Of a DNA stretch of 7,116 bases, positions 1 to 5,498 are shown piece after piece; within the stretch, counting starts at the first letter, position 1; every line of letters starts with the position of its first letter. The stretch comes from Rubritepida sp. (lineage in GTDB: Bacteria > Pseudomonadota > Alphaproteobacteria > Acetobacterales > Acetobacteraceae): NCBI GenBank assembly GCA_028291485.1, contig JAQGHZ010000669.1:1-7116 (forward strand). Direction: 5' to 3'. A program made the translations under genes and the position numbers. The notes below the pieces were generated by a model, which had not been told where the DNA came from, made no database searches, and saw nothing but the letters and a program-made list of their open reading frames with translations.

Positions 1-462
1 CTCGCCTTCGAGCGTGCGACCGGCACCGAACTGCTGCACGTCCCCTTCAACGGCGCGGCGCAGGTGCGAAACGCCATCCTGGGCCGCACGGTGCAGCTCG
101 CCGCCATGAACATGGGCGAGGGCATCAACGACTTCCGCAACGGCCTGCTGCGCCCGCTCGGCCAGATGAGCGACACCCGCTGGTCCAATGCCACCGACGT
201 GCCGACCTTCCGGGAACAGGGCATCGACGTGGTGGACGGCTCGCTGCGCGGCATCGCGGCGCCGGCGGGCACGCCGGGTCCCATTCTCCAGCGCTATGCC
301 GACGTGGTGAAGGAGGTGATGGCCCATCCGGAATTCATCGCCTCGGCCACGCAGCAGCAGCTGCCGCTGCGCTTCCTGGACCCGGAGCAGTTCAAGACCG
401 AGCTGCTGGCGATGCGCGAGCGGTTCCAGCGGATGTGGAATCGGCATCCCTGGCGGGAGTAG
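1..462 (+). CDS. Bug/TctC-family tripartite tricarboxylate transporter substrate-binding protein, C-terminal part (5' truncated by window edge)
   Basis: The frame is open from base 1 and ends at TAG 460-462, giving 153 residues. This is about the C-terminal half of a protein family that is usually near 320 residues. Visible family features are the HVPFNGAAQ segment near residue 14 (matching the usual VPYKG loop), an LGRTVQLAAMN stretch, VPTFREQGIDV, and GIAAPAGTPGPILQR before the final helices. Family members are secreted periplasmic proteins that bind small carboxylates or related metabolites, sometimes delivering them to a TctAB-type permease; many are orphans without a permease nearby. The ligand cannot be inferred. 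A second member of the same family follows on the same strand, so this looks like a tandem pair, but the two proteins are clearly diverged. The GTG at 64 is only an internal codon: homology continues upstream of it. Confidence 0.9.
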   Translation, partial: LAFERATGTELLHVPFNGAAQVRNAILGRTVQLAAMNMGEGINDFRNGLLRPLGQMSDTRWSNATDVPTFREQGIDVVDGSLRGIAAPAGTPGPILQRYADVVKEVMAHPEFIASATQQQLPLRFLDPEQFKTELLAMRERFQRMWNRHPWRE

Positions 463-470
463 CCTGAGGC

Positions 471-500
471 GAGGGGGGTGGCTTTGCTGCGCCCCCCTTT
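471..500 (+). terminator. Weak terminator-like hairpin after the first Bug gene
   Basis: Nine bases after the stop codon, AGGGGGG (472-478) can pair with CCCCCCT (492-498) around a 13-base loop, followed by only two or three T residues. The stem is strong but short, the loop is large and the U-tract is minimal, so intrinsic termination is uncertain. The right arm is also part of an 11-base direct repeat, CCCCCTTTGCG, at 493-503 and 506-516. That repeat could itself be the result of local slippage. Confidence 0.25.
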
Positions 501-554
501 GCGCGCCCCCTTTGCGAGAGGAGCGGATGCTGAGAGGCTGACGGCCATCGGGTC

Positions 555-560
555 GGGAGA
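555..560 (+). promoter_or_regulatory. Ribosome binding site supporting a non-ATG (ATT) start for the second Bug gene
   Basis: GGGAGA lies six bases before ATT 567-569. The GGAG core at 556-559 sits at near-ideal distance (7 bases) from that codon. The codons from 567 onward encode a textbook signal peptide that joins directly to the Bug domain, while the frame is closed at TGA 531-533. No ATG, GTG or TTG occurs in frame between 534 and 653. The site therefore supports the unusual start. A sequencing error or an ATG-to-ATT mutation remains possible. Confidence 0.5.
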
Positions 561-566
561 CACGCC

Positions 567-1532
567 ATTCTCAGGATCGTCCGCCTTGCCCTGCTGGGTG
601 CCGCCCTTGCGGGCCAGGCGATAGCCCAGGGATTCCCGGCGCGCCCGGTCACCATGGTCGTTGGCTTCGCGCCGGGTGGCCCGGCCGACGTCATCGCCCG
701 CCTGATCGCCCCGAGCCTCGCCGCCGATCTCGGCCAGCCCGTGGTGGTCGAGAATGCCGGCGGCGCCGGAGGCTCGCTGGGGCAGGGGCGCGTCGCCGCC
801 GCCCGGCCCGACGGATACACCATCCTCTTCGGCAGCCTCGCCCAGGCGACCATCCCGACCCTTCTCGGCCAGCTCAGCTTCGATCCGCTGGCGCTGGAGG
901 CGATCGGCATGGTGAACGAGGTGCCGATGGCCATCATCGCGCGCCCCGGCTTCCCCGCCGCGAACCTCGGGGAGCTGGTGGCCGCCATCCGCCGGCAGGG
1001 GCAGGGCCTGAATCTCGGCAATGCCGGTATCGGCTCTACGAGCCATCTGTGCAGCCTGCTGCTGGTCGCCTCGGCCGGCACGCCGCTGACGCTCGTGCCC
1101 TATCGCGGCAACGCGCTCGTCATGAACGACCTGATGGCGGGCAATCTCGACCTGGGCTGCGACCAGACGACGAACAATGCCGAGCACATCCGCGCCGGCA
1201 GCGTCCGCGCCTATGCGATCACCACCCCCGCCCGTGCGCCCGCGCTGCCGGAGGTCCCGACCACCGCCGAGGCCGGCCTGCCGGAGATGCGCATGTCGGG
1301 CTGGAACATGCTCTTCGCCAATGCCGGGACGCCGGCCCCGGTGGTGGAGCGCCTGAACCGCGCGCTGCTGGCCGCCCTGCGCGACGAGAACGTGCTGCGG
1401 CGGATGGTCGAGCTCGGCAGCCTGGCCGCGAGCGGCGAGCGGACCACTCCGGCCGGCGCCCAGGCCTTCTGGCGGGCCGAGATCGCCCGCTGGCGGCCGC
1501 TGATCGAGGCCGCGGCGCAGCGCGCGGACTGA
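567..1532 (+). CDS. Bug/TctC-family periplasmic substrate-binding protein, complete, probable ATT start
   Basis: Read from ATT 567 this is 321 residues, the usual family length. Residues 1-20 form a Sec signal peptide: Arg at 3 and 6, a hydrophobic core LALLGAALAG, and a cleavage-like AIA at 18-20. The mature protein starts near QGFPARPV. Family marks follow: GFAPGGPADVIAR near residues 33-45 (first ligand loop), VVVENAGGAGG near 59-69, RPDGYT near 80, GNAGIGSTSHL near 151-161, VPYRGNA near 177-183, and LGCD near 196-199, which carries the second-loop Asp. It probably binds a small carboxylate-like ligand in the periplasm; the ligand and any permease partner are unknown, and none is encoded here. 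The first ATG (654) would remove the whole signal peptide and the first beta strand, so it is a poor start. The gene is convergent with the SDR gene and the two stops are 27 bases apart. Family assignment is firm; the start codon is not. Confidence 0.88.
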   Translation: MLRIVRLALLGAALAGQAIAQGFPARPVTMVVGFAPGGPADVIARLIAPSLAADLGQPVVVENAGGAGGSLGQGRVAAARPDGYTILFGSLAQATIPTLLGQLSFDPLALEAIGMVNEVPMAIIARPGFPAANLGELVAAIRRQGQGLNLGNAGIGSTSHLCSLLLVASAGTPLTLVPYRGNALVMNDLMAGNLDLGCDQTTNNAEHIRAGSVRAYAITTPARAPALPEVPTTAEAGLPEMRMSGWNMLFANAGTPAPVVERLNRALLAALRDENVLRRMVELGSLAASGERTTPAGAQAFWRAEIARWRPLIEAAAQRAD

Positions 1533-1559
1533 CGGATAGCCACCGGAGGGGCAGGCGCG

Positions 1560-2306
1560 TCAGGTCTGCGCGCCGCCGTTCACCTGCAGCATCTGGCCGT
1601 TGACGTAGGCGCCGCCCTCGCCGACCAGCATGCGAACCACCGCGGCCACCTCGGCCGGCGTGCCCATGCGGCCCGACGGGACCTTCACGACATAGCCATG
1701 GCGATCCGTCTTCACCCCGGGCTGATCGTCATCCGCCGCGATCGGCCCGGGAGAGATGGCGTTCACCGTGATGCCCTTCGCCGCGAATTCCTTCGCGAGT
1801 GCCTTGGTCAGGCCCCAGGCGCCGTGCTTGGCCACCGAAACCGGCGCCCGGCCGGAATATCCCTGCATCGCGTTCATCCCGGTGAAGTTCACGATGCGGC
1901 CCCAGCCCTGGCCGATCATGCCCGGCAGCACGGCCTGCGACAGCCAGACGGCAGCCTCCAGGTCCACCGTCATCACGCGGGCCCAGTCCTCGGGCCCGAT
2001 CTCCAGGAAGGGCTTTTCCGGCCGCAGCGCGGCGTTGTTCACCAGCACGTCGATGGTCCCGAAGGCGGCCAGCGCCTCGGCGGCGATGCGGAGGCATTCG
2101 TCCCGCGACCCCACGTCGCCCATCGCCACCAGCGCCCGCACCCCGAAGCCGCGCGCCTCGGCGGCCACCGCTTCGGCCGCGGGGCGATTGGCGGAGCCGT
2201 TGATGACGACGTCGAAGCCGTCCTGGGCCAGCGCGACGGTGGCCGCACGGCCGATATTGCGTCCGGCGCCCGTGATCAGCGCGGCCTTGCGGGGGGTCGA
2301 GGTCAT
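1560..2306 (-). CDS. SDR-fold (short-chain dehydrogenase/reductase-like) protein with degenerate active site
   Basis: This is 248 residues, the usual length for classical SDR proteins. The Rossmann nucleotide motif TGAGRNIG is at 12-19. A GDV at 63-65 matches the usual adenine-contact Asp, NNAA is at 90-93, and SPGPI is at 185-189. The end, VNGQMLQVNGG at 235-245, is typical of FabG-like SDRs. The active site is not typical. In the usual Ser...Tyr-x-x-x-Lys arrangement, Lys160 is present, but the Tyr position is Val156 (codon at 1839-1841), the Ser position is Gly143 (Thr142 is adjacent), and the tetrad Asn is Asp115. It may therefore bind NAD(P) without normal dehydrogenase chemistry, use another residue such as Tyr150, or belong to a divergent SDR subgroup. 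ATG 2306 starts the protein directly before the Rossmann strand. AAAGAG (complement of 2314-2319) is a possible ribosome site 7 bases upstream. The gene follows the TPR gene on the same strand after 89 bases. Confidence 0.88.
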   Translation of the reverse strand: MTSTPRKAALITGAGRNIGRAATVALAQDGFDVVINGSANRPAAEAVAAEARGFGVRALVAMGDVGSRDECLRIAAEALAAFGTIDVLVNNAALRPEKPFLEIGPEDWARVMTVDLEAAVWLSQAVLPGMIGQGWGRIVNFTGMNAMQGYSGRAPVSVAKHGAWGLTKALAKEFAAKGITVNAISPGPIAADDDQPGVKTDRHGYVVKVPSGRMGTPAEVAAVVRMLVGEGGAYVNGQMLQVNGGAQT

Positions 2307-2319
2307 GTCCTGGCTCTTT

Positions 2320-2345
2320 GGTGGTGATCGACATGTCCTACCACC
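2320..2345 (-). promoter_or_regulatory. Inverted repeat just upstream of the SDR start (possible operator or 5'-UTR hairpin)
   Basis: GGTGGT (2320-2325) and ACCACC (2340-2345) are exact inverted 6-mers separated by 14 bases, with the 6-base palindrome ACATGT (2331-2336) between them. The element lies 13-39 bases before the SDR start codon and touches the possible ribosome site at 2314-2319. It could be a regulator half-site pair or a short RNA hairpin affecting translation. Six-base arms can occur by chance in GC-rich DNA. Confidence 0.25.
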
Positions 2346-2372
2346 GGCCGGGGAGTCGCGGCATCCCGCCGC

Positions 2373-2400
2373 CCCGTCTCACCCGCCAACCCGTCTCACC
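2373..2400. repeat. 11-base direct repeat, two copies 17 bases apart
   Basis: CCCGTCTCACC occurs exactly at 2373-2383 and 2390-2400. The second copy covers the stop codon of the TPR gene (complement of 2396-2398). The origin may be a small local duplication; no function is evident. Confidence 0.5.
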
Positions 2401-3256
2401 GCCGGGCGGGTCCCATCTCGCTGAGCTCCAGGTTCTGCTGCGCGAGATCGGCCGCCATGGTGTCCGGCGCCAGCTCGATGGCGCGGCGCCAGTCGGTCTG
2501 CGCCCCGCCCACGTCGCCGCGCAGCTGGCGCAGGATCCCCCGTTCGAGCAGGCCCTCGGCGTTGTCGGGCGCGAGCACCAGCGCGCGTTCCACGGCCTGG
2601 ACGGCCTGGTCCACCCGGTCGAGCCGGCGCAGCGCGGCGGCGCGTAGCACCCAGGCCTCGGCGCGCTCCGGTTCGAGGGCCAGCGCCGCGTCCAGATCCT
2701 CGAGGGCGTCGTTGAAGCGGCGCAGCGAGGCGAGGATCACGGAGCGGTCCACCAGGAGCTCGGTGTCCTGCGGGGCGAGGGTGAGCGCGATGGTGGCGGC
2801 GCCGTAGGCGCGGTTCGCGTCGCCGGCGATCATCCAGGCCTGGGCCGCCTGGCCGAAGACCTGCGAACGGGCGACGTTGCCGGCGCGCGAGCCGTTGCCC
2901 AGCCGCTCGAGCCGTTCGGCGGCGCGCTCGGCCTCGCCGAGCCCGATCATGGCGAGCGCGATGCAGTGGCGCGCCCCGTCGTCGCCGCCCGTGGCGTCCC
3001 AGGCCTGGGCGAAGCGCATAGCCTCGTCCGGATCGGTGCGCAGCAGGGTGAGGCAGCGGTCGTAATCGGGCCCGTCGGCGATGCGGGGCATCTCCGGGGG
3101 CAAGGGCAGGATGTCGGGCAAAGCCTCGGGCGCGGCTCCCCCGACGGCCGACTCCGGCGATGCGGAGGAGCCGGTGCGATACCAGGCGCCGCCGCCTCCC
3201 GCGGCGACGGCGAGGATCAGCCCCAGTCCGAGGAAAATGGGAAGGCGGTTGCGCAC
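2396..3256 (-). CDS. Membrane-anchored tetratricopeptide-repeat protein of unknown function
   Basis: From GTG 3254-3256 the protein has 286 residues. Residues 6-26 (PIFLGLGLILAVAAGGGGAW region) form one transmembrane segment after a basic N-terminus (Arg2, Arg4), so the rest is probably periplasmic. Residues 27-60 form an Ala/Pro/Gly linker. TPR-like helix pairs then run from about 65 to the C-terminus. The last three are clear 34-residue units at 165-198, 199-232 and 233-266, each ending in a P-x-[RNT] turn such as LALEPER, LVLAPDN and IELAPDT. Two degenerate units precede them near 92-125 and 130-164. Cys68 and Cys98 could form a disulfide if the domain is exported. TPR arrays mediate protein-protein contacts; the partner is unknown. 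The frame is open to an ATG at 3445, but that extension is proline-rich, repetitive and lies before the membrane segment, so GTG 3256 is preferred. A weak GTAGAG lies about 8 bases upstream of it. Confidence 0.8.
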   Translation of the reverse strand: MRNRLPIFLGLGLILAVAAGGGGAWYRTGSSASPESAVGGAAPEALPDILPLPPEMPRIADGPDYDRCLTLLRTDPDEAMRFAQAWDATGGDDGARHCIALAMIGLGEAERAAERLERLGNGSRAGNVARSQVFGQAAQAWMIAGDANRAYGAATIALTLAPQDTELLVDRSVILASLRRFNDALEDLDAALALEPERAEAWVLRAAALRRLDRVDQAVQAVERALVLAPDNAEGLLERGILRQLRGDVGGAQTDWRRAIELAPDTMAADLAQQNLELSEMGPARR

Positions 3257-3363
3257 GCGGCCGACTCTACAGCACTTCGCCTCCGGCTGGAATCGGACAT
3301 GGGCCGGGAGGGGGGGTCTGAGGCAGCGCGAGCTCGGCCATGGGGGGTCCGTCAGGAAGGGGG

Positions 3364-3427
3364 ACGACCGGAAGATCGTGGAAGGCACGACCGGAGGATC
3401 GTCGAGAGGCACGACCGGGGGGATCGC
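3364..3427. repeat. Three tandem dyad repeats, ACGACC-N4/5-GATCG, at 23-24-base period
   Basis: Unit 1 (3364-3379) reads ACGACC-GGAA-GATCGT. Unit 2 (3387-3402) reads ACGACC-GGAG-GATCGT. Unit 3 (3411-3427) reads ACGACC-GGGGG-GATCGC. The two halves of each unit are near reverse complements (ACGACC against ACGATC), so each unit has twofold symmetry like a dimeric regulator site. Unit starts are 23 and 24 bases apart, close to two helical turns. The repeats lie 151-214 bases before trpD and 108-171 bases before the TPR start, so they could control either gene. The operator role is inference; the repeats themselves are directly visible. Confidence 0.6.
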
Positions 3428-3462
3428 GATCGCAAGGGAAAACATTCGCGATCAGAAGGGAA
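3425..3462. repeat. Two 16-base direct near-repeats, consensus CGCGATCRSAAGGGAA
   Basis: CGCGATCGCAAGGGAA (3425-3440) and CGCGATCAGAAGGGAA (3447-3462) match at 14 of 16 positions and start 22 bases apart. They continue the spacing of the dyad array on their left. The first copy overlaps the perfect 10-base palindrome GATCGCGATC (3422-3431). Together with the array this gives four GATC-centred elements in about 100 bases. The copies sit in the most AT-rich part of this intergenic region, where a promoter would be expected. Confidence 0.5.
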
Positions 3463-3494
3463 TAGAGGTAAACGCTCGCACGGCGCATGACCGG

Positions 3495-3516
3495 CCTGCC
3501 CCGGAAGCGGGGCAGG
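3495..3516. other. Perfect 9-bp hairpin with 4-base loop in the trpD leader region
   Basis: CCTGCCCCG (3495-3503) and CGGGGCAGG (3508-3516) are exact reverse complements around GAAG (3504-3507). No T-run follows on either strand, so it does not fit a classical intrinsic terminator. If trpD transcription starts upstream, the hairpin would form in the 5' UTR about 62 bases before the start codon. It could act in RNA stability, pausing or leader control, or it could block antisense readthrough. No tandem Trp codons or obvious alternative antiterminator pairing were found. Confidence 0.45.
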
Positions 3517-3577
3517 GGCGCGGACGTGCGCGGGGCCATACTGGCGGGCCGCGGCACAAGGCCTTACGAACAATGGC

Positions 3578-4591
3578 ATGAACGGCCTGAAGCCCATACT
3601 GGCCCGCCTCGCCGCGGGGGAACGCCTGGCGGAAAGCGAGGCCGAGGCGGCCTTCGGCATCATCATGGCGGGCGAGGCCACGCCGGCACAGATCGCCGGC
3701 ATGCTCATGGCGATGCGCGTGCGCGGCGAGACAGTGGCCGAGATGACCGGCGCGGTCCGCGCCATGCGCGCGCGGATGATCGCCGTCGAGGTGCCGGAGG
3801 ACGCGATCGACATCGTGGGCACCGGCGGCGATTCCTCGGGCAGCCTCAACATCTCGACCACGACGGCGATGGTGGTGGCCGGCGCCGGCGTGCCGGTGGC
3901 CAAGCACGGCAATCGCGCGCTGTCCTCTAAATCGGGCGCGGGGGATGTGATGGCGGCGCTGGGCATCAATCTCGACGTGCCGCTGGAGAAATTGCCTCAC
4001 GTGCTGCGCGAGGCCGGGATGGTCTTCCTCCTGGCCCCCCGCCACCACGCGGCGCTGCGCCATGCGGGCGGCGCGCGGGTCGAGCTCGGCACGCGGACCA
4101 TCTTCAACCTGCTGGGGCCGCTGGCGAATCCGGGCCGGGTGAAGCGCCAGATGACCGGCGCCTTCTCGGCCGACTGGCTCCAGCCCATGGCCGAGGCGCT
4201 GGGCCGGCTGGGCACCGAGCGCGCATGGGTGGTCCACGGCCAGGGCATGGACGAGCTGGCGATCTCCGGCCCGACCGAGGTGGTGGAACTGGCCGAGGGC
4301 CGCACCCGCCGCTTCCAGGTGACGCCCGAGGAGGCCGGCCTGCCGCTGCACCCGATCGAGGCCATCCGCGGCGGCACGCCGGAGGAGAACGCCGCGGCGC
4401 TGGTCGAGCTGCTGGAGGGCGCGACGGGCGGCTACCGCGACATGGTCCGGCTCAACGCCGCCGCATCCCTGCTCGTCGCCGGGCGCGTGGCAACGCTGCG
4501 CGAGGGCTCTGCGTTGGCAGCTGAGAGCATTGACAGCGGCCGGGCTCTGGATGTTCTAAACCGACTGCGTCGTGTGACCTTCGAGGCCTGA
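3578..4591 (+). CDS. trpD: Anthranilate phosphoribosyltransferase
   Basis: TrpD transfers the phosphoribosyl group of PRPP to anthranilate, the second step of tryptophan synthesis in the cytoplasm. The 337-residue length is normal for the stand-alone enzyme. Family motifs are complete: GTGGD at 81-85 and NIST at 91-94 (PRPP/phosphate binding), KHGNR at 109-113, HHAALRH at 156-162, RTIFNLLGPLANP at 173-185, and VHGQGMDE at 219-226, whose Asp225-Glu226 pair corresponds to the metal-binding DE. ATG 3578 gives the expected N-terminus (short helix, then LAAGERL). An out-of-frame ATG lies 5 bases earlier at 3573, and the ribosome site is weak. No glutamine amidotransferase (trpG) precedes it, so trpD appears to be first in this unit. 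The trpC start follows 5 bases after the stop. Confidence 0.97.
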   Translation: MNGLKPILARLAAGERLAESEAEAAFGIIMAGEATPAQIAGMLMAMRVRGETVAEMTGAVRAMRARMIAVEVPEDAIDIVGTGGDSSGSLNISTTTAMVVAGAGVPVAKHGNRALSSKSGAGDVMAALGINLDVPLEKLPHVLREAGMVFLLAPRHHAALRHAGGARVELGTRTIFNLLGPLANPGRVKRQMTGAFSADWLQPMAEALGRLGTERAWVVHGQGMDELAISGPTEVVELAEGRTRRFQVTPEEAGLPLHPIEAIRGGTPEENAAALVELLEGATGGYRDMVRLNAAASLLVAGRVATLREGSALAAESIDSGRALDVLNRLRRVTFEA

Positions 4592-4596
4592 CCCCC

Positions 4597-5412
4597 ATGA
4601 ATATCGATGTCCTGCCCGAGATGTCCGATACGCTTGCGAAGATTCTTCGCGACAAGCAGGCCGAGGTGGCGGCTGGCGCCTCGGCCGTCTCCATCGCCGA
4701 GATGGAGAAGCGCGCCCTCGACCAGGACAAGCCGCGCCCCTTCATGGACGTGCTGTGCCGTGCCCTGGCGGAGGGCCGCACCGGGCTGATCGCCGAGATC
4801 AAGCGCGCCTCGCCCTCGGGCGGCCTCATCCGCGATCCCTTCGAGCCGGCCGCGCTGGCCGAGGCCTATGAGAGCGCGGGGGCTTCCTGCCTTTCGGTGC
4901 TGACCGATGCCAAGTGGTTCCAGGGCCAGCCGGAGCATCTGAAGGCCGCGCGCGCCGCCTGCTCGCTGCCGGTGCTGCGCAAGGACTTCATGATCCACCC
5001 CTGGCAGATCTTCGAAGCGCGGGCGATGGGCGCGGATGCCATCCTGCTCATCATGTCCGCGCTATCGGACGCCAAGGCGCAGGAGCTGGAGGAGGTCGCC
5101 CGCAGCCTCGACATGGCCGTGCTGGCCGAGGTGCATGATGCCCGCGAGATGGAGCGCGCGCTCGGCCTGCAGACGCGGCTGATCGGCGTGAACAACCGCA
5201 ACCTCAAGACGCTCGAGACCGACCTCTCGATCAGCGAGGCGCTGGTGCCGCTGGTGCCCGCCGACCGCATCCCGGTGGCCGAGAGCGGCCTGCGCAATCC
5301 GGGCGATGTCGAGCGCATGGCCAGGGTGGGCGCGCGTTGCATCCTGGTGGGCGAGTATCTGATGCGGCAGCCCGACGTCGCCGCGGCGACGCGCGCGCTT
5401 CTCGGGACGTGA
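4597..5412 (+). CDS. trpC: Indole-3-glycerol-phosphate synthase
   Basis: TrpC converts carboxyphenylamino-deoxyribulose phosphate to indole-3-glycerol phosphate, with loss of CO2 and water, on a (beta/alpha)8 barrel. From ATG 4597 it is 271 residues. The catalytic and binding residues are present: EIKRASPSGG at 67-76 (Lys69 as the catalytic Lys, SPSG for substrate), KDF at 129-131, AEVHD at 177-181 (Glu178), NNRNL at 199-203, and AESG at 228-231. A second in-frame ATG at 4621 gives MSDTLAKIL, which resembles the usual TrpC N-terminus (263 residues). The first ATG has GAGG 10 bases upstream, whereas the second has only an adjacent GAG, so either start is possible. It is the monofunctional form, with no TrpF fusion. 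It is almost certainly co-transcribed with trpD, and the gap to moaC is 86 bases. Confidence 0.97.
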   Translation: MNIDVLPEMSDTLAKILRDKQAEVAAGASAVSIAEMEKRALDQDKPRPFMDVLCRALAEGRTGLIAEIKRASPSGGLIRDPFEPAALAEAYESAGASCLSVLTDAKWFQGQPEHLKAARAACSLPVLRKDFMIHPWQIFEARAMGADAILLIMSALSDAKAQELEEVARSLDMAVLAEVHDAREMERALGLQTRLIGVNNRNLKTLETDLSISEALVPLVPADRIPVAESGLRNPGDVERMARVGARCILVGEYLMRQPDVAAATRALLGT

Positions 5413-5485
5413 GGCCCGCCGCGGCACCCGTCCAGGATCCACCCGCGACTGCGGCCGGCGCCGCCTGCTCCGCCTCCCGGCGTCT

Positions 5486-5490
5486 GAGGG
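5486..5490 (+). promoter_or_regulatory. Ribosome binding site of moaC
   Basis: GAGGG lies 8 bases before ATG 5499 and fits a Shine-Dalgarno sequence. The rest of the 86-base trpC-moaC gap (5413-5498) is very GC-rich. It can form only small stems, such as GCGGC/GCCGC at 5451-5464, with no T-run, so no terminator is evident and readthrough from trpC is plausible. Confidence 0.6.
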
Positions 5491-5498
5491 CACGATAA

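Larger units (their letters stand above)
3257..3577. other. Divergent intergenic region between the TPR gene and trpD, with repeats and a hairpin
   Basis: About 320 bases without a convincing gene. ORFs cross it in several frames, as expected at this GC content, but none has homology-like features and the apparent N-terminal extension of the TPR gene encodes low-complexity proline-rich sequence. The region contains a tandem dyad-repeat array (3364-3427), two 16-base near-repeats (3425-3462), a relatively AT-rich stretch around 3434-3475, a perfect hairpin (3495-3516), and a copy of a 10-mer also found in trpD. Promoters for both flanking transcription units presumably lie here. I could not define confident -35/-10 hexamers on either strand. 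No tryptophan-rich leader peptide is visible before trpD. Confidence 0.6.

Noticed and set aside
527..541. Short ORF (ATG CTG AGA GGC TGA) behind an AGGAG, as a possible leader peptide or alternative start of the second Bug gene
   Set aside because: It codes only four residues, is in a different frame from the Bug gene, and the AGGAG is just three bases from the ATG. No frameshift from it produces the signal peptide.
294..1187. Long minus-strand ORFs across the Bug genes, and similar antisense ORFs across trpD, trpC and moeA
   Set aside because: They mirror strongly supported genes on the + strand, are Arg/Ala/Gly-rich as expected for antisense frames in GC-rich DNA, and show no recognisable domains.
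1533..1559. Possible bidirectional terminator between the convergent second Bug and SDR genes
   Set aside because: The 27 bases contain no stable inverted repeat and no T- or A-run.
3257..3445. N-terminal extension of the TPR protein to ATG 3445
   Set aside because: It would put about 63 proline-rich, low-complexity residues encoded by the DNA repeats ahead of a clear membrane anchor. GTG 3256 directly before the anchor is the better start.
3364..3462. Repeat array as a CRISPR
   Set aside because: Units are only 16-24 bases, imperfect, and directly adjacent, with 7-8 bases between them instead of spacers of about 30 bases. No cas genes are nearby.
3495..3516. The perfect hairpin as an intrinsic terminator for the TPR or trp transcripts
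   Set aside because: No T-run follows on either strand, and it lies in a divergent promoter region rather than downstream of a gene.
3487..3930. ORF starting in the trpD leader as a trp leader peptide
   Set aside because: It is long, overlaps trpD out of frame, contains no tandem Trp codons and has no convincing ribosome site.
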